NCBI GenBank assembly: GCA_964469485.1
Contig: CAYXZP010000009.1
Span: 1-46,659 of the forward strand
Length of the DNA: 46,659 bases
Direction: 5' to 3'
Origin: CAYXZP01 sp964469485
GTDB taxonomy: Bacteria > Desulfobacterota > Binatia > UBA1149 > CAYXZP01
Part shown: positions 1 to 7,179 of the stretch, one piece after another
How the letters are laid out: each line of letters begins with the position of its first letter
Numbering within the stretch: the stretch's first letter is position 1
Notes under the pieces: generated by a model
What the model was told of the DNA's origin: nothing
The model's database searches: none
Seen by the model: the letters and a program-made list of their open reading frames with translations, nothing else
Translations under genes and position numbers: made by a program

Positions 1-1
1 C

Positions 2-1003
2 GCAGGGGAGACCGGAAGCCTCGCTAGCTCGGCTTCCGCGGCTTCCGCGGCTTCCGAGGCTTCCGCCGTATTCGGTCGGGTGGAAAGGGCCACCAAGGCG
101 CCGATGGCGCTCCGGTCGGGCGACCCGGGCGGCGATTTCGACGCCGAGCTCGGTCTCGAGTTCCAGGAGGTCTTGAACCTCGTAACCGCGCCCGACCACG
201 GCCTGGTATCGCGCTTGGGCTCGGTGTTGGCGCTTGTCGCCGCCCCGGTCATCGGTGCGCTCGACCACCGTACCAAGAAAGGCATTGAGACCGCCATCGG
301 TGACCGTCGCTACTTTTCCGCTCAGCGGGCGACCGCGCTTAACATCCTTCACAATTTCATTGTCTATCCCGTTGCCGGCTATGCCGCCGGACTGCTGGCC
401 GGGCTTACGCCCTTCACCGAGGCCGACAAAACCTGGATCATCGCGGGCTTTGGTGTGGCGATCGTCGAAACCGCTTGGCGGCTCGGCTCGGGGCTGTTCA
501 AGGGCGTGCCGGTGAGTCTGATGGACTACGGTCCGAGTTTCTACGGCGCGCCGCTGGCCATCGTGTTGCGGCCGTTGGTGGCACGCCTGGTGCCGGAGCG
601 GCACAGCGGCCATGTGCCGGTCGAGGGCTTCTACACCGGTGAGTTCGAGGAAAAACGGGAACGCGAACGCCGTTACGGCGAGGTTTACACCGTCACTGAG
701 TTCGACCATGGCTACCACATCCGCTTCGAACTACCCCGCAGCGTGCCGCCTTCGGGCGCCAAGGAAGATCTCGGCGTCGGCGACGAGATGCCCGATTACG
801 ACCTCGGGGTAGCCGTCGGCCGCTCGGCCGTGACCGTCAGCGGCAGCGTGGTCGATCCGCGGTTGCGCGCGATGTGCGGAGTGTCGTCGGCCTTCCCGGC
901 TGATTTCAAGACCAATGTGGACCTTGGTGCCGCCCTCGGCGGTTTCCGGCATCGCTACACCGACAAGCTTCTGGAGATAGCGGTTCTCAAACAGGGGATC
1001 TGA
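2..1003 (+). CDS. Unrecognised membrane protein with a possible Hsp20-like C-terminal domain; 5' end may lie outside the window
   Basis: I do not recognise this family. The frame is open from the left edge, so the gene may begin upstream; the first plausible start inside the window is GTG at 80 (307 residues from there). Counting from that GTG, residues about 45-65 and 90-150 contain hydrophobic stretches that look like two to four membrane segments. After residue about 195 the protein turns charged (EEKRERERRYGE). The last 100 residues have a beta-rich pattern (HIRFELPRSV, then AVTVSGSVVD, then LLEIAVLKQ) reminiscent of an Hsp20/alpha-crystallin fold; that is a pattern impression, not a search result. 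The KAS III-like gene starts four bases after the stop, so co-transcription is likely. Confidence 0.6.
   Translation, partial: AGETGSLASSASAASAASEASAVFGRVERATKAPMALRSGDPGGDFDAELGLEFQEVLNLVTAPDHGLVSRLGSVLALVAAPVIGALDHRTKKGIETAIGDRRYFSAQRATALNILHNFIVYPVAGYAAGLLAGLTPFTEADKTWIIAGFGVAIVETAWRLGSGLFKGVPVSLMDYGPSFYGAPLAIVLRPLVARLVPERHSGHVPVEGFYTGEFEEKRERERRYGEVYTVTEFDHGYHIRFELPRSVPPSGAKEDLGVGDEMPDYDLGVAVGRSAVTVSGSVVDPRLRAMCGVSSAFPADFKTNVDLGAALGGFRHRYTDKLLEIAVLKQGI
31..66 (+). repeat. Four tandem 9-bp units coding for Ala/Ser
   Basis: Four consecutive copies of a 9-base unit of the form GGCTTCCGC lie here, the third ending in A. In the frame of the downstream membrane protein they read as an Ala-Ala-Ser type tripeptide repeat with one Glu. 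No stop codon interrupts that frame from the window edge to the main reading frame, so the repeat may be coding sequence of a low-complexity N-terminal segment. It could vary in copy number by slippage. Confidence 0.6.
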
Positions 1004-1007
1004 GCGC

Positions 1008-2018
1008 GTGTCGGCCGCCCGCTTGGCGTACCTCCGCTACGGGTTGCCCGGCCGGCCGGTCGATGATGCCGCGCTGGCGAGCGAGCTTTTCTGCGACCAG
1101 GCCACGGTAGAAGGCCATTCGCGCGGTCGTTTGAGGTTCATCGCCCCCAACGGCCAGGGCCCGGCCGACCTGGCCGCGGATGTCGCGCGCGAGGTGCTGG
1201 GTGCGGCCGGACTCGAGGCCGTCGACATCGACCTCATCATCTTCAGCACGAACACACCCGACATATTCTTTCCCGGTTCGGCCTGCCTACTACAGAGACA
1301 CCTCGACGCCGCGACGGTCGGTTGCCTCGACCTTCGGTCCCAGTGCACGGGATTCCTGACCGCCCTGGATGTTGCCCGTCGTTTCATCGAGGCCGGCAAT
1401 GCCGAGAGGATCCTCTTGGCCTGCGGCGATCTGCCGTCGCGCCAGAACCGGCTCGACGGGGGCACGCTGGAGCTGACCTCGGCGATGAGCGACGGAGTGG
1501 CCGTGGCCCTGGTAGAGCGCGGCGATGGCCCGGGCCAGGTCCTGTCCTGTCTCGTCGGCAGCGACGGTGCCCGTCACAAGGACTACTGGTGCGAGTTTCC
1601 TTCCAGTCGCCATCTCGACACCACCGGTATCGCACGCGGAAAGCGCATAACGCACGAAGCTTTTGAACAGGGCCGCCACTTTCCGGTCGCCGACCTGGCG
1701 GCGATGCGTCAGACCGCCGTCGCCGAACTACCCGGGATCTTCAATCGTGTGCTCGAGGCCAGCGGCCTGGCCGAGGTCGACGCGACCCTGTTCGTGCATC
1801 TCGACCCGGCCACGGAAGCGGCGGTTACCGAGGGCCTCGGTGACAGCGGGGGACGCAGCCTGTCCTCGGACCTCCTCTACACCGGCGGCACTTCACTGCC
1901 GCTCGGCTTGGCGCGCGCCAAGGAACGCGGTGAGCTGGCCGCCGGCGACAATCTTGCCCTGCTAGCGGCCGGTGCCGGTGCCGGTTGGGGCGCGGCCGTG
2001 GTGAGGGTGCCGGAGTGA
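1008..2018 (+). CDS. Divergent 3-oxoacyl-ACP synthase III (KAS III / FabH-like) paralogue
   Basis: KAS III family enzymes condense an acyl-CoA or acyl thioester with malonyl-ACP or a related acceptor. This 336-residue protein has the thiolase-fold layout and the nucleophilic cysteine at about residue 113 (SQCTGF). A histidine is present in the expected late position (FVHLD), but the asparagine of the usual Cys-His-Asn triad is replaced: where the next gene has YGNTTAAT, this one has LLYTGGTS, putting Tyr at the Asn position. The N-terminal WI..RTGI-type substrate loop is also not conserved. The GTG start has only a weak ribosome site. The end overlaps the next fabH start by four bases, so the two are translationally coupled and may form a heteromer. 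It could have a thioester-transfer or altered-substrate role rather than housekeeping FabH activity. Confidence 0.75.
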   Translation: MSAARLAYLRYGLPGRPVDDAALASELFCDQATVEGHSRGRLRFIAPNGQGPADLAADVAREVLGAAGLEAVDIDLIIFSTNTPDIFFPGSACLLQRHLDAATVGCLDLRSQCTGFLTALDVARRFIEAGNAERILLACGDLPSRQNRLDGGTLELTSAMSDGVAVALVERGDGPGQVLSCLVGSDGARHKDYWCEFPSSRHLDTTGIARGKRITHEAFEQGRHFPVADLAAMRQTAVAELPGIFNRVLEASGLAEVDATLFVHLDPATEAAVTEGLGDSGGRSLSSDLLYTGGTSLPLGLARAKERGELAAGDNLALLAAGAGAGWGAAVVRVPE

Positions 2019-3022
2019 GCGGGCTCCGCAGCAGGGTGCTCGGCTGGGGCGCGGCCACGCCGGACCTGGTCGTGACCAACGACGAACTGGCTCCCGTGGT
2101 CGATTCCTCCGACGAGTGGATAGTCAAACGTAGCGGGATCCGTGAGCGTCGCTATGTCGACAATGCTGGTGGAAGCGTGGCCATGGGCGAGGAGGCAGCG
2201 CACGCGGCCCTCGAGATGGCCGCTACCGAGACCGCCGAACTCGACCTGATCATCGCTTGTACCCTGAGCCCCGACATCGACTTTCCGTCCAACGCCCAGC
2301 TCTTGCAGGAACGTCTCGGCGTGCCGGGGATCCCGGCCTTTGACGTGCGCAACCAGTGCAGTGGATTCCTTTACGGTCTTGTGGTTGCCGACCAGTTCGT
2401 CCGGACCGGAGCGCGGCGGGTGCTCGTGCTCGGGAGCGAGGTCCATTCCTCGGGGCTCGATTTCCAAGGCAAGCGGGGTCGCGCGATCACCGTGCTGTTC
2501 GGGGACGGAGCCGGGGCTGCCGTCGTTGGCCCCGCCAAAGATGAGGACCATGGGTTGCTGACCTACCGGCTGCACGCCGAGGGGGCACACTACGATAAAT
2601 TGATGACCACCGGGCCGTCGCACAGACGGCGGCCCAGACTGGACCTGTCATGCATACCGCCGGAGAGCGACGACCCCTATCCGGTCATGAATGGCCGTTA
2701 TGTTTTTCAGCACGCCGTTGAGCGGATGACCGAGGCCGTATGCGATGTTACGGCCGAGGCCGGCTTGTCGCCGTCCGACATCGACATGCTGCTGCCCCAC
2801 CAGGCCAATCTCAGGATAAACCAGATGGTCGCAGAGAGGCTCGGGCTCGGCGAAGATCGGGTGGCCAACAACATCGAAAGGTACGGCAACACGACGGCGG
2901 CCACCGTCCCGCTGCTGCTCACCGAGACAGCCGCCGCGGGTAGGATAAAGGAGGGTGACCTCGTGTGCATGGCGGTGTTCGGGGCGGGTTTCACCTGGGG
3001 GGCGGCGCTCTACCGCTGGTGA
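2015..3022 (+). CDS. fabH: 3-oxoacyl-ACP synthase III (KAS III)
   Basis: This enzyme would carry out the initiating condensation of fatty acid synthesis or a related chain initiation. From the GTG at 2015, which overlaps the previous stop codon, it is 335 residues, the normal family length. The full catalytic triad is visible: Cys115 (NQCSGF), His in LLPHQANLRI, and Asn in YGNTTAAT. The SSDEWI.KRSGI stretch near residues 31-42 is the standard N-terminal substrate-site signature. It sits directly behind a paralogue lacking the Asn and only three bases ahead of pyrD. Whether it is the housekeeping FabH or part of a dedicated pathway with its partner cannot be decided from this window, because no other fatty acid genes are present. 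Confidence 0.88.
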   Translation: MSGLRSRVLGWGAATPDLVVTNDELAPVVDSSDEWIVKRSGIRERRYVDNAGGSVAMGEEAAHAALEMAATETAELDLIIACTLSPDIDFPSNAQLLQERLGVPGIPAFDVRNQCSGFLYGLVVADQFVRTGARRVLVLGSEVHSSGLDFQGKRGRAITVLFGDGAGAAVVGPAKDEDHGLLTYRLHAEGAHYDKLMTTGPSHRRRPRLDLSCIPPESDDPYPVMNGRYVFQHAVERMTEAVCDVTAEAGLSPSDIDMLLPHQANLRINQMVAERLGLGEDRVANNIERYGNTTAATVPLLLTETAAAGRIKEGDLVCMAVFGAGFTWGAALYRW

Positions 3023-3025
3023 CCG

Positions 3026-3948
3026 GTGGCCGATCTCAGGGTCAAGGTCGGCGGCCTCGAAATGGCCACCCCGGTCATCGCTGCCTCCGGGACCTACGGC
3101 TACGGGTGTGAGTACGACGGCTTGGTCGACTGGACGATGCTCGGCGCGGTCGTGGTCAAGGGCATATCGGTCGAGCCCTCCTACGGTCGGCCCGCCCCCC
3201 GGATGGTCGANNNNNNNNNNCCATAGGGCTGCAAAACATCGGTTTCGAGGCCTTTGTCGGCGACAAGCTTCCGCGTCTGCGCGAACTCGGTCCGCGGGTG
3301 GTGGTAAATTGTTTCGGCAACGATGCCGATGGGTATGCGGCCATCGTCGAGCGCTTGTCCGCTTGCCAGGGAATAGATGCCGTTGAACTCAATCTTTCGA
3401 GTCCGAACAAGCTCGAGTGGGCGGCTCTCGGAGTGCCCGGCGGCATACCCGCGGCCGATGCCCGGGCTACGGCCGCGATAGTCGCGCGCGCGCGCCGGGC
3501 CACCGGGTTGCCCTTATGGGTCAAGCTCAGCCCCAACGTGGCCGACATTGCGGAGGTGGCCGTGGCTGCCGAGGAAGCGGGCGCGGACGCCATCGTGGCC
3601 ATCAACACGCTGCGAGGCATGGCTGTCGATGTCGAGTCCCGGCGGCCGGCCCTGGCCTCGACCAGCGGCGGGCTCTCAGGGCCGGCTATAAAGCCTGTCG
3701 CTTTGCACATGGTAAGAGAGATCGCCCGTTCGGTGTCGGTACCCGTGGTGGGCGTCGGCGGCATAACGGCTGGCCGTGACGCGGCCGAGTTCATGGTCAC
3801 CGGGGCCAGCGCTGTTCAGGTCGGCACCGCCAGCCTATACGACCCCGCCGCGCCGGCGCGCGTGGCCCGGGAGTTGGCGGCCCTGCTCGACCAACTCGGG
3901 GAGCCGAGCGCAGCGGGGCTTGTGGGCAGTCTGGTCGAGGAAGCGTAA
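3026..3948 (+). CDS. pyrD: Dihydroorotate dehydrogenase, class 1 fold with catalytic Ser (interrupted by an assembly gap)
   Basis: PyrD oxidises dihydroorotate to orotate in pyrimidine synthesis, with FMN. The N-terminal part (GTG start at 3026, motif ASGTYGYG, then SYGRPAPRMV) and the C-terminal part (IGLQNIGFEAF, VKLSPNV, INTLRGM, GGLSGPAIKP, GVGGI, GASAVQVGTA) match class 1B enzymes, but they lie in different frames on either side of ten Ns. The missing peptide should be about eight residues of the T-P-x-G-M-x-N type, so the break is probably an assembly gap and not a frameshift. The catalytic-base motif reads NLSSPN, with Ser where class 1A/1B enzymes have Cys. Class 2 enzymes, and as I recall the Sulfolobus type 1S, use Ser here. 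No pyrK electron-transfer subunit is visible nearby. Confidence 0.88.
3211..3220. other. Run of ten N: assembly gap inside pyrD
   Basis: Ten undetermined bases break the pyrD frame. Family comparison predicts about 23 missing bases, which would restore the frame (an extra 13 bases corrects the phase difference). The run is therefore probably a fixed-length scaffold placeholder. Confidence 0.9.
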
Positions 3949-3962
3949 AGTGCAAAAAATCC

Positions 3963-3991
3963 TTGACTTTTCCGAATAACGGCAGTACTCT
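3963..3991 (+). promoter_or_regulatory. Sigma70-type promoter of carD
   Basis: A TTGACT -35 box at 3963-3968 and a TACTCT -10 box at 3986-3991 are separated by exactly 17 bases. The predicted transcript would start near 3998, about 40 bases before the carD start. This is one of four similar TTGAC-type, 17-base-spaced promoters in the window. Confidence 0.75.
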
Positions 3992-3995
3992 CGCG

Positions 3996-4021
3996 GGTCG
4001 CGGTTCCTTTCCCCCGCGACC
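3996..4021 (+). promoter_or_regulatory. Hairpin at the 5' end of the carD leader
   Basis: GGTCGCGG at 3996-4003 is perfectly complementary to CCGCGACC at 4014-4021, with a 10-base pyrimidine-rich loop. It occupies almost the whole leader upstream of the AGGAGG ribosome site (4027-4032). It could stabilise the mRNA or be a binding site; no function is shown. Confidence 0.5.
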
Positions 4022-4038
4022 AACACAGGAGGTCCCCT

Positions 4039-4527
4039 TTGCAGGAGTTCAAGGTTGGCGAGAAAGTCGTCTACCCGGCTCACGGAGTCGGTGTTATCGA
4101 GAACATAGAGTCACGCCAGGTCTCGGGTACCGAGGCCTGTTTTTATACCTTGCGCATAATGGACAGCGACATGAAGATCATGATCCCCATGGAGCGTGCC
4201 GTGGAAGTGGGGCTCAGGCGTGTCATCGACAAGTCCATGGTGACCAAGGTTTATCATGTGCTTCGAGAGAAACGTGTGGAGGTCGATCAAGCCACCTGGA
4301 ACCGCCGCTACCGCGAGTACACCGAGAAGATCAAGACCGGATCGGTGCTCGAGATCGCGTCGGTTCTTCGTGACCTGTTCATGCTCAAGGGTGACAAGGA
4401 GCTGTCGTTCGGCGAGCGCAAGATGCTCGACACGGCACGCAACCTGCTCGTCAAAGAGCTTGCCATTGCCAAGGCCCACCCGGAAGAGAAGATCCTCGAA
4501 GAGCTTCGGACGATCTTCGGACACTGA
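4039..4527 (+). CDS. carD: CarD/CdnL-family RNA polymerase-binding transcription regulator
   Basis: CarD-family proteins bind the RNA polymerase beta subunit through a Tudor-like domain shared with Mfd/TRCF and stabilise open promoter complexes. The start is TTG at 4039, chosen because AGGAGG at 4027-4032 is spaced six bases away and the family N-terminus begins there (F.VGEKVVYPAHGVGVI). Residues 1 to about 60 form the polymerase-interacting domain; the remainder is the helical C-terminal domain (FGERKMLDTARNLLVKELA). The 162-residue length is typical. It has its own promoter and a terminator follows, so it can be expressed separately from ispD. Many bacteria carry carD next to ispD, as here. 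Confidence 0.93.
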   Translation: MQEFKVGEKVVYPAHGVGVIENIESRQVSGTEACFYTLRIMDSDMKIMIPMERAVEVGLRRVIDKSMVTKVYHVLREKRVEVDQATWNRRYREYTEKIKTGSVLEIASVLRDLFMLKGDKELSFGERKMLDTARNLLVKELAIAKAHPEEKILEELRTIFGH

Positions 4528-4560
4528 GCGTCGCGAGACGCCGTAATGGCTCAGGAAAGA

Positions 4561-4585
4561 GGTCGGGCAAGCCCCGGCCTTTTTT
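4561..4585 (+). terminator. Rho-independent terminator after carD
   Basis: GGTCGGG (4561-4567) pairs with CCCGGCC (4573-4579) with one G-U wobble, followed directly by six T residues (4580-4585). It lies 34 bases after the carD stop and 31 bases before ispD. Confidence 0.85.
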
Positions 4586-4615
4586 CTTCGTCCCGCCCGT
4601 GTTCTGACTAGAACG

Positions 4616-5305
4616 ATGTCAGTCGCTCTTGTGCTGCCGGCGGCTGGAAGCGGGCGCAGGCTCGGGGCCGCACTCCCCAAGGCCCTCGTCGAAGTGGCCG
4701 GCGTTCCGATAGTGCGGCACACGCTGGCGCGTTTTGCCGACATGAGCGAGATCTCGGAAGTGGTGGCCGTGTCACCGCCCGGCATGGTCCCCGAATTTCG
4801 CGAGGCCATGGTCGGTGTCGAGTTGCAGGCCGACGAGGTCCGCGTAGTGGCCGGCGGTGCCACCCGCCAGGCTTCGGTATGGGCCGGCCTCGAATCGCTG
4901 GTCACCGAGCCGGACATGGTTTGCGTACACGACGCCGCCCGTCCGCTGGTGCAGACGGCAACGATACGTGCGGTGATGGGGTCGGCGGCTCGGTCGGGTG
5001 CGGCGAGCGCCGCGGTAAGGCCATCGGACAGCGTCCGCCAGGAAGCCGAGGACGGCACGACGCTATCTCTTGACCGCTCGCGGCTGTGGCTGGTTCAGAC
5101 CCCGCAGTGCTTTGCGACCGAACTCATCCTGCAGGCGCACCGCCACGCCAAGGCCACGGGCGTCGAGGCAACCGATGATGCCCAACTGGTCGAGCAATGC
5201 GGCACGCCGGTCTCGTTGGTGGAGACCGAGGACGAGAACCTCAAGGTGACCCGGCCCCTCGACCTCAAGGTGCTTGCCCTTCTACTCGCGGGCGGGAACA
5301 GCTAG
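4616..5305 (+). CDS. ispD: 2-C-methyl-D-erythritol 4-phosphate cytidylyltransferase
   Basis: IspD transfers CMP from CTP to methylerythritol phosphate in the non-mevalonate isoprenoid pathway. The CTP-binding N-terminus is clear (LPAAGSGRRLGAALPKAL), followed by RQASVWAGL, VHDAARPLV and the late TDDAQLVE and DENLKVTRPLDL motifs. At 229 residues it is normal length. An ATG at 4616 begins the conserved strand. The last 24 bases overlap the convergent larE gene on the other strand. IspF often follows or is fused to ispD but is absent here. Confidence 0.93.
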   Translation: MSVALVLPAAGSGRRLGAALPKALVEVAGVPIVRHTLARFADMSEISEVVAVSPPGMVPEFREAMVGVELQADEVRVVAGGATRQASVWAGLESLVTEPDMVCVHDAARPLVQTATIRAVMGSAARSGAASAAVRPSDSVRQEAEDGTTLSLDRSRLWLVQTPQCFATELILQAHRHAKATGVEATDDAQLVEQCGTPVSLVETEDENLKVTRPLDLKVLALLLAGGNS

Positions 5306-6124
5306 ACCCTCGCGTCCAGCCAGTACGTCGTTCAGGCTGCCCGACCGCAACGGGCGCTTGGACAACACGACCTTCTCGAAGCCGGCGGAGGTGACGGCCA
5401 GCCGTGCCTGTTCGGCCATCCGGCCGAGCCGTGCCAGTTCTGGCCCGGCAACCTCGACCCGCGCACCGGCGCCGAGGTGGCGCACACGCAGTTCGACGAA
5501 CCCCATGCCCCTGAGCGCCGACTCGGCGCGGGCCACCTGGGCCAGCCGCTCGTGTGTTATCCGGGTTCCGTACGGGAAGCGCGAGGACAGGCATGGGGAC
5601 GCCGGTTTGGCGGCGGTGGCCAGCCCGTAGTGCCGCGACAGTTCGCGCAGTTCCTCTTTGCCGAGGTCTGCCTCGATAAGCGGATGGCGGACCTGCCACT
5701 GCTCTGCTGCGGCGAACCCGGGGCGATAGTCGCCGGTGTCGTCGGTGTTCATGCCGTCGGCGACCTCGCGGTATCCCTCCTCACCGGCCACGCCTTTGCA
5801 GACCGGATAAAGGGTCTGTTTGCACAGGTAGCAGCGGTTGGGCGCGTTCTCGGCATAACCGGGGGTCGCCAGCTCGTCGACCGGCACCACGCGGTGCTCG
5901 ACGCCGAAGGATGCGGCCAGGGATACGGCCTCGGAGGTCTCTTCGGCCGTGTTGGTGGACGAACTGGTGGTCAGGGCCAGGCATCTGAGGCCGGCAAGTC
6001 CCGTGGCCACACGCAGCAGCAGCGTCGAGTCGACACCGCCCGAGAAGGCGACCACGACCGAGCCGTATCCATCCAGGATCCGTTGCAGGCTGGCGAGCTT
6101 GGCGGCGGTTGAGGGGTTGAGCAT
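5282..6124 (-). CDS. larE: LarE-type ATP-dependent sacrificial sulfur transferase
   Basis: LarE belongs to the PP-loop ATPase family. In lactobacilli it adenylates the carboxylates of the pyridinium nickel-pincer cofactor precursor and donates sulfur from its own cysteine. The PP-loop is SGGVDST near residues 28-34. A cysteine lies in PCLSSRFPYG (Cys178), matching the sacrificial Cys position, and there is an extra RCYLCKQTLYPVC cysteine cluster. The length of 280 residues fits. It follows cysK by 16 bases on the same strand, so the two are probably co-transcribed. LarB, LarC and the racemase are not in the window, so the true substrate may differ. Confidence 0.85.
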   Translation of the reverse strand: MLNPSTAAKLASLQRILDGYGSVVVAFSGGVDSTLLLRVATGLAGLRCLALTTSSSTNTAEETSEAVSLAASFGVEHRVVPVDELATPGYAENAPNRCYLCKQTLYPVCKGVAGEEGYREVADGMNTDDTGDYRPGFAAAEQWQVRHPLIEADLGKEELRELSRHYGLATAAKPASPCLSSRFPYGTRITHERLAQVARAESALRGMGFVELRVRHLGAGARVEVAGPELARLGRMAEQARLAVTSAGFEKVVLSKRPLRSGSLNDVLAGREGLAVPARE

Positions 6125-6140
6125 GTTCTTGCCGGCCGCG

Positions 6141-7079
6141 TCAGTGGCCGTTGTTGCCGTAAAGTTCCGTGGTCAGGTAGCGCTCGCCACTGTCGGGGAA
6201 CATCACGAGCACGGTCTTGCCGGGACCCAACTCGGAGGCGACACGAAGCCCGGCCGCGCAGGCTGCACCCGAGGAGATACCGACCAGGAGGCCCTCCTCG
6301 GCCGCCAGGCGGCGGGCCATACTGCGGGCCTCCTCGTCGCTGACGGTAAGCACGCGGTCTATGACGTCTTCGTCGACCACCTCGGGGATGAAACCCGCGC
6401 CGATGCCTTCGATCGCATGGTAGCCGGGTTCCCCGCCGGACAGGACGGCTGAACTCTCGGGCTCCACTGCGATCACCTCGATTCCGCTTCGCTCGCGCTT
6501 GAGCACCGAGCCGACCCCCGTGATGGTGCCGCCGGTGCCGACGCCGGCCACGAAGGCATCGGTGACGGGGCACTGCTCGAGGATTTCCCGGGCCGTCGTG
6601 CGGCGGTGGGCCTCCGGGTTGGCCGGGTTGGAGAACTGCCCGGGCATGAAGTAGTCGGGGTGCTCTTCGAGTATCTCTTCGGCCCGCCTTATCGCCTCGT
6701 GCATGCCTTTGGAGTCGGGCGTCAACACCAGGTCGGCGCCGTATGCGCGCAACAGGCGGCGGCGTTCCTCGCTCATGGTGTCCGGCATCGTCAGGATGAG
6801 CCGGTAGCCGCGCGCGGCAGCAACCAAGGCCAGGCCCACTCCCGTGTTGCCGCTGGTCGGCTCGATTATGGTGTCGCCGGGCGAGAGCCTGCCCTCGCGC
6901 TCGGCCTCATCGATCATCGCGACGCAGATACGGTCCTTCACGCTGCCGCCCGGATTGGCGGATTCGAGCTTGGCAGTCACGCGCGCCGAGCCGTCCTCGA
7001 CGATCCGTTCCAAGTCGACTACGGGTGTGTTGCCGATCAGATCGAGAGCGCTAGCGGCAACTTGGCGTGGGACCGGCAC
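6141..7079 (-). CDS. cysK: Cysteine synthase (O-acetylserine sulfhydrylase)
   Basis: This PLP enzyme makes cysteine from O-acetylserine and sulfide. The conserved IGNTPVVDL, the PLP lysine in NPGGSVKDR (Lys48), TSGNTG, the GTGGT phosphate-binding loop and GISSGAA are all present in order. The length is 312 residues. The start is GTG at 7079; no ribosome site precedes it, and the promoter boxes place the transcript start at about the same base, so the message may be leaderless. It leads a short operon with larE. A second, CysM-like synthase lies in the riboswitch operon at 41479-42435, so the cell appears to have two cysteine-synthase routes. Confidence 0.93.
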   Translation of the reverse strand: MPVPRQVAASALDLIGNTPVVDLERIVEDGSARVTAKLESANPGGSVKDRICVAMIDEAEREGRLSPGDTIIEPTSGNTGVGLALVAAARGYRLILTMPDTMSEERRRLLRAYGADLVLTPDSKGMHEAIRRAEEILEEHPDYFMPGQFSNPANPEAHRRTTAREILEQCPVTDAFVAGVGTGGTITGVGSVLKRERSGIEVIAVEPESSAVLSGGEPGYHAIEGIGAGFIPEVVDEDVIDRVLTVSDEEARSMARRLAAEEGLLVGISSGAACAAGLRVASELGPGKTVLVMFPDSGERYLTTELYGNNGH

Positions 7080-7086
7080 CGCGTGG

Positions 7087-7115
7087 CTTATAGGTACCGG
7101 TGTTTATGAAGTCAA
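7087..7115 (-). promoter_or_regulatory. Sigma70-type promoter of cysK-larE
   Basis: On the minus strand TTGACT (7115-7110) and TATAAG (7092-7087) are separated by 17 bases. Transcription would start about seven bases after the -10 box, at 7079-7081, which coincides with the cysK GTG. Confidence 0.75.
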
Positions 7116-7179
7116 AGATTATCAGGCACTTACAGCGGCCGAGCTTTTAAAAACCGGCGTGCATGTTAAAGGTGTGGCG

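Noticed and set aside
31..66. Short tandem repeats at the left edge as a possible CRISPR or mobile-element remnant
   Set aside because: The unit is only 9 bases, has no spacers, and reads in frame as an Ala/Ser repeat continuous with the downstream coding region.
3026..3948. pyrD as a frameshifted pseudogene
   Set aside because: The frame break coincides exactly with the run of Ns, and a gap of about 23 bases predicted from family motifs restores the frame.
4111..5058. 315-codon open frame on the minus strand over carD and ispD
   Set aside because: It is antisense to two clearly recognised genes, is Ser/Arg/Thr-rich and resembles no family; it is typical of high-GC shadow frames.
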